DNA from: Rotaria sordida
Lineage: Eukaryota > Rotifera > Eurotatoria > Philodinida > Philodinidae
Length of the DNA stretch: 64,000 bases
NCBI GenBank assembly: GCA_905250125.1
Contig: CAJNOL010000255.1
Coordinates: forward strand, 1 to 64,000
Reading direction: 5' to 3'
Positions within the stretch are counted from its first letter, which is position 1. The number at the start of each line of letters is the position of its first letter. Position numbers and translations under genes: made by a program. Of the stretch, positions 47,850-60,597 are shown piece after piece. The notes beneath the pieces are model-generated. The model was not told where the DNA came from. It saw nothing but the letters and a program-made list of their open reading frames with translations, and did not search any database.

Positions 47850-48780
47850 GTATTTTAGACAAAGATCCATCTAGCGATGATTGAATGCTTGGCCAGTATC
47901 TTATTACCGATGGAGACAATTCATATATGTATTCGCTTGAATATAACCAAGGATTAGTTAGTTTCCGATGGTTCCAATGTTGATTACCATGATAAATTAC
48001 GTGTTTCATTGTTCACAACATTTTTTTTTGTGTAATTTCGAATCTTGTTATCCAGATCAGTGCACTTCAATATCGAATTATCCGTATCGACTATCGACAA
48101 TCGAAGCCAGTGATGTTGTGAAAAAAGAGAGTCAAATATTTTCTGTTAATTTTACCGTTGAGAATCGATCAGGTCACGATATTTGATTCGGAATCTATAA
48201 TCTTTTTGACAAAGGAGAATTCATGTATTATGCAACGACATCCACTATTCGATACTACCGATCATGAATGTTACTGTCGTAACTTCAAGTTCCACGGATA
48301 TGGACGATCGCTAACTAATAATCTCTTCGTATACGTCAAAGTATCAGATGGAATACTAGTAATTTGACCGAATTGAGATGCTCGATGGTGTTGGTTGACA
48401 AGTAGTGAGGAAGAGTATTTTATTTGTAACCAAAATTTTCTGATCTTCTTTTAATTGTACAATGAATGTCACGAAACGTAGTAAGTTTTTGTGTTTCTTT
48501 TTCGTGACTTTTGAAAAAGCGTTTCTCTTGTCAGACCAGGACAATTTTCAATGTTCCTGTCATCTATTATTAATTTCTCACTCGCATGAACAAAAAAGGA
48601 ACATTATTCCAAGTTCGTTTACACTTGATAATATTGTCATCACATTGTGTGCCTCTGCTCGCAATTCACAAGGCGCATTTACGAGTTCCTGTTTGCTATC
48701 TCATTGTTCTGAAGGCTTCACTTTATGTAGCAAGATGAATACTGATAGAATTTCTTGCTTATTTTCAATTTCATTCTAAC
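47850..48780 (+). pseudogene. Probable decayed gene with frameshifts
   Basis: Coding-like plus-strand segments in different frames follow each other: 47870-47975 (MLGQYLITDGDNSYMYSLEY after a stop), 47968-48186 (CYPDQCTSISNYPYRLST then a hydrophilic stretch ending NRSGHD), 48158-48367 (continuing DSESIIFLT, then HECYCRNFKFHGYGRSLTNN) and 48540-48780 (NSQGAFTSSCLLSHCSEGF). Frame changes near 48170 by one base look like indels. The cysteine content suggests a former extracellular protein. Family not recognised. Confidence 0.35.
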
Positions 48781-49413
48781 ACAATTCAGAATCGAGAATA
48801 AGATCCAATACGTAAACGAACTCGAAATGAATTTTTCGATAGGTTTTTTTTCTACTGGAATCACTAACTTGCATTCCTATCAAGAGATAGTGAATAGGTG
48901 AATCTATCGAAATACATCAAAATATTTTCGACTCTTAATGCAAATCTATCATGAAAAATAGGCAAAGATCGATTGACATTTATTCGTGCCTATATGTTCA
49001 GTTATACTCTATTGATAACTATTCATGGCGGTGAATTGATGACATCTGTTATACATGTTTTTATGTTTTCAAATGCATCTATATCGCTGTGTCCATATTT
49101 TTATTCAGCATTTATTACAGTACAAGTAAGATACATAATCAAGAACGGAACGAAATAAAGATACGATCAATGAAATTGGTCAAGACGTTACGCATAATCC
49201 ATAGAAGATATCAAACATATTATGCATATGAAAAGTGATCCATGATCAATTACATTACACAAATGTTTATTGTAAACCATTTCCTTTTTTATAACCTGAA
49301 AAAGAACATGACTTTAAATGAACAATGGTTTTTGTTTTCAACTAATTTCTTGATAGTTCGATAGATTGATAAATGTAATTTTTTTTTGTAGATAGATTCG
49401 ATCTTATTCTAAT
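48781..49413. other. Intergenic
   Basis: A 61-codon frame at 48973-49158 could be another remnant of the decayed gene. Nothing else supported. Confidence 0.3.
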
Positions 49414-50225
49414 GAGGGAACCGCTCGAGGTGTCCAACGCCGATTCTCTTCATTCATACATCGTTTGATAGAGAGCATCGAGATAATAAAAAGTCTAAAA
49501 GAATTTGTGCTGATGACTCTTTCTTGAAAAGTTAGGGCCATTTTTCTGTTCTTCGCAGTTAACATGGCCAAAAATTGAAAACCTTACAACTCCGTCAAGA
49601 AAGATAGTATACACATGAAATTTTCAGCACTACAAACTCACATATACTGCTGATCAATCTGAAAGTTTTAGATTGTTTGGTCATTTCATTCCTGACTTAC
49701 AGGATTTTAGCTTCGCATGAAAAAGTACACTCCTGCAGTTGACTATAGTGCTGTCTTTTTTTCGTTTTTAAATAATTATATCTCGTCTATTTTCATTTCC
49801 ACCCTTTGTTACATGAGTATTAACATTTGATGATAGGGAATATATGATATTATTTAACTGTCTTTGCTTGTAAATGAATAAAAAGCCTTGAGAGTAAGTA
49901 CATTGGTTATGATGAATGGTATAAAGTATTACAGTCAGCTGATATACTCCATCACTCCAAACAATCTAAAATTTTCAGATCGATCAGCAGTGTGTGTAAA
50001 CTTGTAGTGATGAAAATTTCATGTGTATACGGTCTTTCTTGACTGAGTTGTAAGGTTTTCAATTTTTGGCCATGTTAGCTGCGAAGAACAGAAAAATGGC
50101 CCTAACTTTTCAAGAAAGAGCCGTCAGCACAAATTCTTTTAGGTTTTTTACTATCTCGATGCCCTCTATCAAACGATGTATGAATGAAGGGAATCGGCGT
50201 TGTATACCTCGGGCGATTCCCTCTT
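49414..50225. mobile_element. Fold-back element I, best preserved
   Basis: The left arm from GAGGGAACCGCTCGAGGTGT pairs with the complement of the right end (TACCTCGGGCGATTCCCTC). Long shared blocks: AGTTAGGGCCATTTTTCTGT, TTCTTCGCAG, AACATGGCCAAAAATTGAAA, CATGAAATTTTCA, TGATCnATCTGAAA. Arms are ~280 bp at about 90% identity by eye; the centre is ~250 bp. The youngest such element in the window. Confidence 0.92.
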
Positions 50226-50999
50226 AAGCGTAAGTATAATAACTGGTCTTAAAATAAAGTATTATTATCGGTTGATCATTAAATGAGCTTTGCAAAAGAG
50301 AACTGCATAATTTAGATACATATTGACTGACTAAATGTTTTTTTACGTTATTGATAAAGTAATACTCATAATCAGTGAGCAAGGACCATCATTTTATGTT
50401 TATCTATGAAGAATTTGAATCGAAGTCAAAGCGAAATTTCGAAGAGATTTTATCATAATTGCTAGAAGTTATTTAATATTTACTACGGATCTGATGTAGG
50501 CGTATATATAAACAGAAGCCGTTCACCAACATCCATATTTCAAAGCCGTCTCCATTTGAACATCGTTTTTTTCTAGATTATTTATGTATATAAGTGCCCT
50601 TGCACTCCTATTAGTTTGTGTCCATTCGATGTTTAATTGCACGTTACAATGACAAAATAGGCAATGTGTTCAAGTTGAAGAAAAAAAAGATGATGATATA
50701 TATAATAACATGATGTTTAGTGAATTCTATAAATTGTAGTTAATTAAACATAAAGACTGAAAATCAAATAAAAAAATCCATCCTTACAGAGCATTGGTCG
50801 AGACTTTAATCGAATTCGGATTGAAATTTTCTTGAATAGAGTAGAAGAGTCATTCTATCGGCATATCTTTAAAAAATATCTCAGATGTGATATTTATCTC
50901 TATTCTTTCTGTTCTTCTCTCGTATTTTGATTGTTTTTTCGTTCTTTGTGCTCTCTCCATGTGTTTTCTAGTCAATCAGATCAGAATAAAGTGGAGCAT
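50226..50999. other. Intergenic
   Basis: AT-rich; nothing supported. Confidence 0.35.
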
Positions 51000-51510
51000 T
51001 CACACTAAGTTAAAATGTGTCGCATGTGTTGTGATTTGCGACACTTTGTACGCCACATTGAAGTACGACACGAGGAGCTCACTGCGACACGTTTTCTCCA
51101 GCAAGACCACGACACATTTTCTATTGTTTTTTTTGGAAAAAAAATATTTGAATTTTTTTCCAATTTAATTCTATTTAATTATTCCTATTTTAAAAACTCA
51201 AGTAAGCCAGATTTGCATCAGATCGCTGCAGAGTAGTCCTCTCTCGATCATGGATCGAGATCAGTATTTTCTCGATAAAAAATGATCGAGAAACAATCTA
51301 GAAAAAAAGAATATTTTGAAAATTTATTTTTTGTACGTTCAACCACGTCGTTTATATATCGCTATGTGTGCATAACAAAACAGTAAACGACTAGTCAGCA
51401 GATAGAACGCGACAAATTCGTATACGACACATTTTTGTGCTGGAGTGCACGACACAATAATTCCCGACACATAAACACGACGCATTTAAATTTAGTGTGT
51501 AGATCGAAAT
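51000..51510. mobile_element. Inverted-repeat element J with CGACAC/GTGTCG words
   Basis: The left end CACTAAGTTAAAATGTGTCG pairs with the complement of the right end (CGACGCATTTAAATTTAGTG). CGACAC, GTGTCG or one-base variants recur about ten times, mainly near the two ends. Frames across it are repeat-derived. Confidence 0.75.
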
Positions 51511-52186
51511 AGACCCCAAAACTTCAATTCATGACCTCGTTCAGATTTATTTATTACTCGTGTCTGTCAATATTCTGATATGATACGCAATAAAACATAT
51601 GATAGAAATAAAGAGTGAGAAAAAGCTAAAATGAAACTTGCTGTTACGCAACAGATGCACGATCAAACAGATATACGATCAACTGATAACAAAGATAGCG
51701 ATGATATTCTCTGATAGTGAACACTTTTCACTCCAAAAGAATTCATCCTTTCTGAGAGCATATTTGTGTGCAACGATGATAGCACTTGTTTTCAACATCA
51801 GATGTATATATCACAAGGTAGCTAATGAATAATTGCCGAATGCATTCTAAAGCTATATTTGGGCGCGGGATAAGGAGTGAGAGGGGGCGCGAATATGTGC
51901 ATTCTTTTAATTGCATTGGTTGTTTCTATTCACTCTGTAATCAAATATGCTCTACCCTTCATACCCATTTGATTAATTTTCTTTCTATTTTTATCGGTAG
52001 TTGATGCGCTATAAATTAGAAGGAACCTGATAAGAAGCACGATATAGCCCGCTAAAGCTCATTTTCTAATGGCTTTTGAAAGGCCTTAAATTTAATCCTT
52101 TGTTTTCGCAATCAAAAAGTATTTATTGCATCGCCGACCAGCTACGAGCCACTCAATCGTTTTTCACAAGTAACAATACTTACAAG
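51511..52186. promoter_or_regulatory. 5' region of the amidase gene
   Basis: A TATAAATT at about 52010 lies ~175 bp upstream of the start codon and may be the TATA box. A short GC-rich patch (GGGCGCGGGATAAGG..., near 51858) precedes it. No other gene. Confidence 0.4.
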
Positions 52187-53089
52187 ATGTTTCGCAATGG
52201 CCTTCTGACTAGTATGTTGTGTCTCGTCGTCTTTCACGCACGAGCCACCAGTGCAAAATGCTGGTCCGACAATGCTTGTATCGATGCTACCACGTGTGCT
52301 GTCAGAGGTGGATCATCTCAAGCGGGTCTCTGCTCTGGTGCCAGCCACATCCGGTGTTGCACTTGGTAAGATGCTCTCTGTCAATGATGCTCTGAAATTA
52401 ATCATCTTCTGTTTAGTAATAACTGCATGGATGTTGCGGCTTGTGAAGCAAGTGGTGGAACCTCGCACTCAGGTATTTGTCCTGGCTCTGCCAATATGCG
52501 ATGTTGCGTGAAAGGTTCCAATCCATCTGGTATCGGCTCCAGTAAACCAGTGAACAGAATGCTTACGGACTTGGCTGACATTCTTCGCAAAGCTGGTCTC
52601 AATGTGGTCGAAGAACCCGGCTGGAAGACTCGTGGTCATGGTGTGATGGCCTCGGTAAAAGGTATTCTAATTCATCACACAGCGGGTCCTGCCACAGGTG
52701 AATATCCATCTCTACGAGTAGTGCGAGACGGTCGTCCTGATCTCTCTGGTCCTCTTTCACAACTCGGCTTGGGTCGTTCAGGAACTTGGTACGTCATCGC
52801 AGCTGGTCGTTCTTATCACGCTGGCGCTACGATCGATGACTCAATTTTCGGAAATTCAAACTCCATTGGTATCGAAGCTGAGGCCACTGGCACTCCAGCC
52901 GATAATGTAGGACATAAGCACTGGCCCGAAGTGCAATGGGAGAGCTATGTACGTGGTGTGAAAGCTCTTCAAGCAGCTTACGGTGTACTTACTTCACGAG
53001 TGTTGGGACACAAGGAAGCAGCAGTACCTGCAGGTCGCAAGCCTGATCCGAACTTCTCTATGAACGAGTTTCGAGCTGCACTCGGCTAA
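52187..53089 (+). CDS. Secreted N-acetylmuramoyl-L-alanine amidase with Cys-rich repeats
   Basis: Exons 52187-52365 and 52417-53089, with a 51-bp intron splitting a Cys codon, encode 283 residues. A signal peptide (FRNGLLTSMLCLVVFHARATS) is followed by two ~30-residue Cys repeats with matching layout (CIDATTCAVRGG...GLCSGASHIRCC and CMDVAACEASGG...GICPGSANMRCC). The Amidase_2 domain begins near residue 115: ILIHHTAGP (zinc His), GTWYVIAAGRSYHAGA, GNSNSIGIEAE, and GHKEAAVPAGRKPDPNFSM (second zinc His and Asp). This pattern resembles actinobacterial and actinophage endolysins, which cut the bond between muramic acid and the peptide in peptidoglycan. The intron and signal peptide show a domesticated eukaryotic gene. 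A role in digestion of, or defence against, bacteria is inferred. Confidence 0.9.
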
Positions 53090-53727
53090 CTCACAAGACT
53101 GTATATTATTGTTCACTCTAGATTTAAAACTTATACTCTAATATTCTACATAAAATGAGTATCTAATTATATACTGCTTCAAAGCTCGTCTTCGTAGTTA
53201 AGAAATATAAAAGTAATCATTGAAAACGATAAAACTTCATCTGAGAGAAATCGCTCATCGTTCACTATGGAATATCTCTTGACATCTAGCATTTGATTAC
53301 TCCTTTGAAGAAGTGTTCAATAAAATTCGTTTGTGAGTTTTAGATGATCCATCTGACAACAATTCATTTTCATTTTCTTATACAATACGGTCTCTATGAT
53401 AGAAAAATTCTAACAGTACCATTCACCGACTTCAGTACTTTTTCAAATTGCTTGAACTATCGTATATTTAAAACAAAAATGGAATTAAGAGAAAATTCCA
53501 AGAACGGAAGCTCATTGAAGTTATAGCAGTCAACAACACTTCTCTTCGATCTAGATTCGAGTATATAGCAAGAAAATTATCTTATATGATTGAAACTATC
53601 ATGTACTGGAGTATCGATTTCAACGAGACCTTTGAAACAAAAATCAATATTTGAGAATCAAAGATTACAATGCTCGTATTAAAAGTCATAGGTGATAATT
53701 GATGTTTGTAGCATTTGGAATTTGAAA

Positions 53728-53794
53728 GTGAATGTGGATGTCTGTCTTCTCTCCATCCATACCTAGGCTCATACTCACACTCGCACCCACACTC
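53728..53794. repeat. Telomere-like G-block/C-block hairpin (T4)
   Basis: GTGAATGTGGATG is followed by CCATCCATACC and CTCACACTCGCACCCACAC. A related arrangement, also preceded by TATATAGCAAGAAA about 150 bp upstream, occurs at T8. Confidence 0.55.
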
Positions 53795-54404
53795 TAGTCA
53801 ACTGGTTAAAAGAGAAAGAGAAATCACCGACTCGCCACCAGTCGATTGGTTCGCAGAAAAAAAAAGACAGAGAAAGGATTGAGCACAAGGATGAAGTGAA
53901 GTAAAATGCAGTAGGGAAAGATAACAGAATATAAAGAAAACGAGAGTTAGCGTCTAGCGATGAATTCTATTTGAGATAATTCTTTCCTTAATTTTACTTG
54001 ATTCATAGTCTCGAGAACGTGTTTCTTATTCTTCACACAAATGTCAACAAATCGACTCATCATGTGCTTTCGATTTAGGCAGCCTTTGGTAAGGTTACAG
54101 CATATAGAAATGTTGAATGGTGGACAAAAATTTACTTCCATTATTCGGTGTGACTCTGAAAAATTGGAAAAGACATGATTTTGTTAGCTTTTTCTTCTTA
54201 CCTCTCTGTACGGGTAAAAACATAAAAACTTCCAATTGGATTTTACAAACTGTTTATGAGAAGAATTCATTTACCAGCAAATTTATTTAAGGACAAACAA
54301 GACGAATGATGACAGCAAACATGCACATCAACTATTTTTTTCTTTATATTTAAAGTTGAAACCGTTATTTTACTTATTTGCAACTCAAATTTGTATGCTT
54401 TGGA

Positions 54405-54474
54405 CGTGAATGTGGGTGTGAGTCGGGAGGAGTGCAGGCACCCTCACCTTACGCAGCCAACACCTTTTCGATGC
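54405..54474. repeat. Telomere-like G-block/C-block hairpin (T5)
   Basis: GTGAATGTGGGTGTGAGTCGGG is followed within 10 bp by GCACCCTCACC and CCAACACC. Confidence 0.55.
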
Positions 54475-55298
54475 TATATTCTGAATTTTTTTACAGTTCT
54501 ACCAAAAAAGTTTAGAACTTAAAAAGGTTCAGTAAATCATACCGAAACCTAGAACCCTAAAAGATTAAGTACGATACTCTTTTTAGAGAACAGATTGTTG
54601 AAAGTTAGAGTTGGCTGGACTTTCTCTAAAGAATTTATCTGAACTCGCCAAATAGCTAGAGTATCATTGATAATGATCATCGCGGTTCAACACTATCGTG
54701 TATTGTGTGATATTTCAGATCACAAGATACCCAACCTATGACATGCCTCATGACACAAAGTTCTGCAACCAATTTTAAGATTTTGGAGGGGAGGAAGTTC
54801 AGCAGAATTACAGATTTTTCATATGTATGACGCATTTTAAGTGAGTCTTAGTTTCTCAGCCACGCCAAATTTTATGTCTAAGCATTCGCTGTAGTGATCT
54901 CACCATGATCAAATCAACACAATGTCTCAATTCATCTGGTCTGTCATTGCAAAGACTATTTATTCTAATGTGAAGCAAACTAATAACTTTTGTTATTCTA
55001 TCAAAAGCAAGGCATAATGAGATAAATCATTGAGTCTTGATATTAAAGAAAGTCAGTAAGAGGGAATGAGTGTTCTATTTATTCAACTACACTCTTTAAG
55101 TTTATCTAGAAAAGTGAAATATGAAAATATATAGAAAGTGAGTCGACATGAGTTAACTATTATTCACCATAGTTTGACTTCTGTCGATCTGGGTTCTTAT
55201 TTCAAATGTTATGCTCAGGAATTGAACTCGAAACATCTACATAATGTGAACTGAAAAATCTCAAGGATCAAGAATATCAAATCGAGGGTATGATTATA

Positions 55299-55354
55299 GG
55301 TGTGTGGATGCGGATGTAGGCATTGTTGTCATCTTCTAGCGTATCCGTACCCTA
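55299..55354. repeat. Telomere-like G-block/C-block hairpin (T6), degenerate
   Basis: GGTGTGTGGATGCGGATGTAGG then GCGTATCCGTACCC; weaker than other copies. Confidence 0.45.
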
Positions 55355-57217
55355 TCTAGATCGACATTAGAAACTATATTTCTTTGTATCAATTCAGCAG
55401 CAGAAAGCGGCTAAGCTTTTAACTTTCACCATACCATTTGAGACACTCATACAACCTATAATTATATTTCATCGTTGCATATGATGCATCACAGCATCCA
55501 TTGTATTGCCATGCATTTAATCGAAATCCTTCGATACCATATAACTCTAATGAATGAGCTTTTTTATGGAATTATTTACCAATTATTTTATCGTTTTGAG
55601 AGTAGTTAGGCAATTAAGACATTGAATCAATACTTTCCGTAAGTTTAACCAATATTGTATGTTAGCCATTCATATTTCATCAGATTGCATGAAAGCACAA
55701 GTGCAATATTTCATGGTAGATAAACTAGAATTGATTGTTAGGAGTTGGACAATACAAGAAAATTAACACAAATGAGTTTTGGATTTTCACAGCGGAAAAT
55801 GATGGCCTAATCATAAACAATAATGGTACACATGAAAAAGAGTTAAAATTTATATGTGCTTCCATACATGCTCGAAAACTAAAGCATATTTTATTGAAAC
55901 TTTAGCCATTAAAACGCATGAAAAAAGGTGTTTAACGAAGGTTCTGACGTGCATTGACTCAAAACTCCATTAAATGTAATATTATTTATACATACATGGC
56001 TCAGATATCCGACTGACTAATCATTAAAAGAGTTGATGTTTTGATTTATTCAAATGATTTCCTTGCAAATTATACTTAATTACAAAGATCGTTGTTTTTT
56101 TTCGTACTCTTTATAATCCATTTCGATATATAATGTATTCTTTATTCTCTAGTAGCTTATTTACTAGCACATTGGCTATACAAAAATATTATTGTTTTTT
56201 TTTTGATCAGAGTAGACAAAGAGAAGAATGAAATGTAATGAAAAATTTGCATATAGAGGGATCCTCGTACTGGATTAGGTGTTATTTACATTTGCTCTTA
56301 CCTATCATTTGTTAAAGATTAGATATATGTCAAGCCTACAGTTACTTTCGAGCATACAAATCTATTTTATAGGACACTTCTGACTATTGTTTTTTGATAA
56401 TAACATGCGGATCAGATGAAAATAAATAATTTGATTGAATAGAAACTTGAGCAAATTTTCTTTTCTTTTTGTTTTGTCCTATTACATTTTACAACGATGA
56501 CAAACTTTAAGGATCATTGAGGATTGAAGTCAGAATCTGAGATATCTCGATGAGTTATTAGTGAAAAAAAAATAGCTGAGTTATCAACAAAACTAAGAAA
56601 AAGTAGGCTGTCTTTAGTTATTCAGTTCCGTTGGTTGTAACCCTCTTCGTTGAAAGACTCGTAGGACGCTTTAGATTGTTGCGAACCCTTTAATTCTTAT
56701 ATGGGCGTGCTCAGCATGAAGAGATCAACTTATTTTGCCCTCACCCGCACCTTTGGGGCGCCCTCCATGGCCAAAAAGTACTTTCGACGAAGTATGTTTC
56801 AGCGAAGAGCATATATACCGTTCCGTTAGATTCAAGCGACTCTAATATATACTTTTACTATTGGTGCTTAGAAAGTACATGGTGTAATTTCTTTTCTTTT
56901 CTGACCAGGACTAAATTACAGTAAGAAAGTTAAGAATGAATACTGATTAGAACGAACGTAAAAACAGACTATTGAAGAAGAACAGAAAGTGAAAAGATAT
57001 TTGACGGTAAATATCAATCTTAATAAATAAAACATGTGATATATAAAATGTACTAGAGTTTCAAAATAAACTGTAAACATGTTCCGATTTTTTGTCTACG
57101 ACGAAAATAAAGTTTTGATTAACATGTGATATTCTATGAATTAGAGTACAGATAAACAAAGAAATCAATTCAACCATTCGTACTCAAAATACAATAATCC
57201 AAAAGAATAGTATTACA

Positions 57218-58929
57218 ATGGATGAGCTCAATTTGGAAAATGTACTCAGACGTTGTGGTGATTTTGGTCGATATCAATGGATTCATTTTTTCTTTTTGTG
57301 CATTATCAACTTTAGCAGTGGCATAACTGGATTTTACTATGTTTTTGGACTTGCTGAGCCGGCTTTTCGGTGTCAACTACCGTCGAATATTTGGTCTGAT
57401 GATAATCAATATAAATCAATTAATGCTACTCATCAAGCTTTGCTCGATGCATATCTATTGCCGTCGTCAAAATGCGAAAATATTAATGGGACATCTTGCC
57501 ATGATTTTGTCTATGATCAAAGTGTTTACGGAAGAACATTTACAGAAGAAGCAAATTTCATTTGTAGCAGTGCAATGAAGAAAACATGGCTTTCAACAGT
57601 CTATCAAATTGGAACGTGAGAGAAATATTCTTGTCGTTTGATTTTGCATAGCAGAATTTCATTTTGCTTTTATAGATTCACAGTTTTAGTTACTGGACCG
57701 ATTAGCGATAGAATTGGACGGAGAGAAATCCTACAAGTTTTGAGTCTTGGACTTTATATTATTACTGGTATTACTCAAGTACTCCTTCAATTTGTCACAA
57801 TGGATATCAATACGAAGTAAATATCATAAATAACTATGACTAAGTGATAAGAAAATAATGTGTGAACTAAATTCTCTTTAGGTTTATTCTCTTGATTATC
57901 AATCAGCTTGTATCAGGTATTGACGGCTATGGTATAGCTTTTCTACTTATCATGGAACTAACATCATCTTCACATACAAGTTTTGCTGCTGGTCTTTCTT
58001 TGGTTGCATATCCAATCGGTGAATGTTTATTCACTGCTTTTGCCTTCGTAGCACGTGACTGGCTTAATCTCAAATGGCTAACGAGTGCTTATTTCCTTCT
58101 CACAGTTCCCTATCTTTATTTCATTCCCGAATCGCCCTATTGGCTGTTAAGTCGAAAGAAATACGATCAACTTGAAAGTGCTTTAAGAAAAATTGCCAAA
58201 ACGAATGGTCGTAAAGAAATTGAATGGCATCCATATTATACTAAATTAATAGAAGAGACTACTATACCAAAAAAGACTACCAAAACTTTAATCCGAAGAA
58301 AGCGAGAAAAAATTTTACAGTATTTGCCAAAATTAATTATTAGTGGTTTTATTGAATTTGTTACGATGTTATTATATACCGAAATTTCGTATGGACTCGG
58401 TGCAAAGAATGAAGCAGTGAGTCCTTACACGAATTTTATTATTGGAGCTGCCGTCGAAAGTCTTGGATATTTGATCGCAGGTCTTTTAGTTATTACACTA
58501 TTAGGACGAAAATATTCATTGATTACATTTTTATTATTAACATCAGCGTGCGTATTTGCGATACCATTTACAATAGGTTCTTGTCCTATTGTAGGTACCA
58601 TTATTTCACAAATAGGTAAAATGGCCATTAGTGGTGCTGTAGCAGTTTCGTGGCTTTATGTTCCTGAACTTTTTCCAACATCGATGCGAGGTTTGGCCAA
58701 TGCCATATTTGTATTTATCGGCAGTTTTGGGTCGATTCTAGCACCTATTGTTGATACCGCAGTCGGCGACAAATATAGACGCATTGCATTTTATGTTTAT
58801 GCTGGATTAACTCTACTATTGACTGGTCTAATTACTACTTTACCGGAAACACGCAATCGATCGTTTGACGATGGAGAAGAACATGATGATATAACTCTGT
58901 TAAATGATAATGCAGAGTTTAAAAATTAG
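57218..58929 (+). CDS. SLC22-family organic ion transporter (MFS)
   Basis: Exons 57218-57615, 57676-57816 and 57882-58929 encode 528 residues, a normal SLC22 length. The start MDELNLENVLRRCGDFGRYQ is the typical SLC22 N-terminus. A large extracellular loop follows TM1, with Cys residues and N-glycosylation sites (INAT, NGTS). The MFS signature GPISDRIGRRE lies after TM2. The central loop has PESPYWLLSRKKYDQLESAL, and the end of TM12 carries LPETRNRSFDD. About 12 hydrophobic segments in all. The family moves organic cations, anions or carnitine across the plasma membrane; substrate cannot be read from sequence. Intact; introns are 60 and 65 bp, and AATAAA occurs near 59021. Confidence 0.93.
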
Positions 58930-59399
58930 ATAAATTTAACTCCTATATATAGACAACTTTATATTGATACGAGACGAACTATATTTTCATCTTTCATATG
59001 ATAACAAACACTAAAACGATTGAATAAAAGACTGATTTTTAATTTAGTTTTGATTATCTCTTCTTTAGTCGCAATTTATAGAACTCTATAATATATATAA
59101 TTGTTTTATTTTTATAATAAAAAAAAAGCTCCATTGAGGCATTCAAATAACTTATCAGTAGAGTTATCAATTCATTATTTTCATATTTCTATCTCCATTA
59201 CAATCCTTTCACTCATATCATACGTATCTATTTGTTTGTAGCATTCGGATACGAAGAAAACAACAAGACATTTTGAAAGCGGAGTGTGCATCGAGCAGCA
59301 AGCATCATCAGACAGGTAACACTAGTGCTGCAAATCTGGACAGCACAAGCCTCTAGATGTAGTTACAATGACCAGACAAAAAGAATCAGAATGAAATGA
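58930..59399. other. 3' flank and intergenic
   Basis: Poly-A signal near 59021. AT-rich, nothing else supported. Confidence 0.4.
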
Positions 59400-59850
59400 A
59401 TACCTCTTCGTTCAAATGCAACAACATTTACAGCTATTATCAATGAAAGCAATGCATCATCATCTACTAAGGTTGGTTCAAACGTTTTATTGAAAGAGAC
59501 GGCTAATGCTCTGGTTAAAATTCACATATATCTAAATTCTGATGATTTGAAAAATATTTCAATAAGACTTTTTGATGAATATCGATTAGAAAGTATCCAA
59601 TTGGTGTGGCTTCTTCAATGCAATAGAAAGTCTTTTTCCTAGTGTCAAACATGTGACACGGTATATTGCCACTGACTCACTAAGGACTGATGTGGAAAAG
59701 GAAAAAAAATGCAAATGACGCATCTTCGTACAATCACGAGTAAAAGCAACAAAAAAGGAAAATACTTCAGTAGCCAGTACTTAAACAATATCATTCAAAC
59801 ATTAGAAGACTTATTTTACGACGACCACCACGCATTATACCGATGAATAC
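59400..59850 (+). pseudogene. Possible decayed coding segment, unknown family
   Basis: A frame open for about 75 codons to 59641 reads NATTFTAIINESNASSSTKV then VKIHIYLNSDDLKNISIRL and a TAG. A second segment from 59709 (MQMTHLRTITSKSN...) stays open for ~45 codons. Composition looks coding, but no start, splice pair or homologous family is recognised. Confidence 0.25.
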
Positions 59851-60498
59851 GAACCATTAGATCAATACGCAGCTAAGCTATTTAGGTGAAGAGTAAAGAT
59901 CCTAATTGTTACACAGTTAGCGCTTAATATAGATTGTACAGGGTATTTTAGACTTTTATGACCTTTTGCATATTAGCAGAACACTAGTATCGAATTGCAG
60001 TTTTATTCGTATTTTTGAAGCAAACATAAAATCTCTTTTGTCTATATTTGGGAAAAAAATGCTAATCAATCATATCTTTGTCAACAACACAGCCATTCAT
60101 TTTCTTTATGGTATGACCACTGCAGAAACCAAAAATTTGATTCGACTATTGAACTAGAATCAATTTGACTCAACGAATTCAGCATTGTAAGGTGACTCAT
60201 GTTATTCAGGCTCTTGTTGCTGAACATTGTCTATCAACTTTTGTTATAGTATTTGTCATAATTGGTGATAAAATTAACAGCGTTGTCGAGCATGAGAGTG
60301 TCATTGCGAGAACTCTAGTTACATTCACTAATCTGAATCGCTGCCTTTCTTTCTTTTGGAACGATCACTATGATGTTTCACATTTGAATCCAATACACGT
60401 AAAGTGTAGTGGAAGGTTTATCCAATGTTACAGAATGACATAGTTTTGTCTAGTGTCAAAAAACTGAATTATCGGTCGTTTTATCATGAATGTGCCTG

Positions 60499-60597
60499 AA
60501 GGTGTGGGTGTGAATGAATGTAGTGCGTGTGGATGGGTATGGCACATATTATGGCTGTCAGTGGATGTGGAGATATCCTTCACCGCACTCACACCCA
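60499..60597. repeat. Telomere-like G-block/C-block hairpin (T7)
   Basis: GGTGTGGGTGTGAATG (60501-60516) then GTGTGGATGGGTATGG and GTGGATGTGG, followed by CACCGCACTCACACCC (60580-60595). It has the longest G-rich side of the set. Confidence 0.6.

Larger units (their letters stand above)
53090..57217. other. Gene-poor 4.1 kb between amidase and SLC22 gene
   Basis: AATAAA near 53321 likely ends the amidase transcript. The stretch carries telomere-like blocks T4-T6 and a lone C-rich block (CCCTCACCCGCACC) near 56739. No coding gene supported. Confidence 0.5.
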
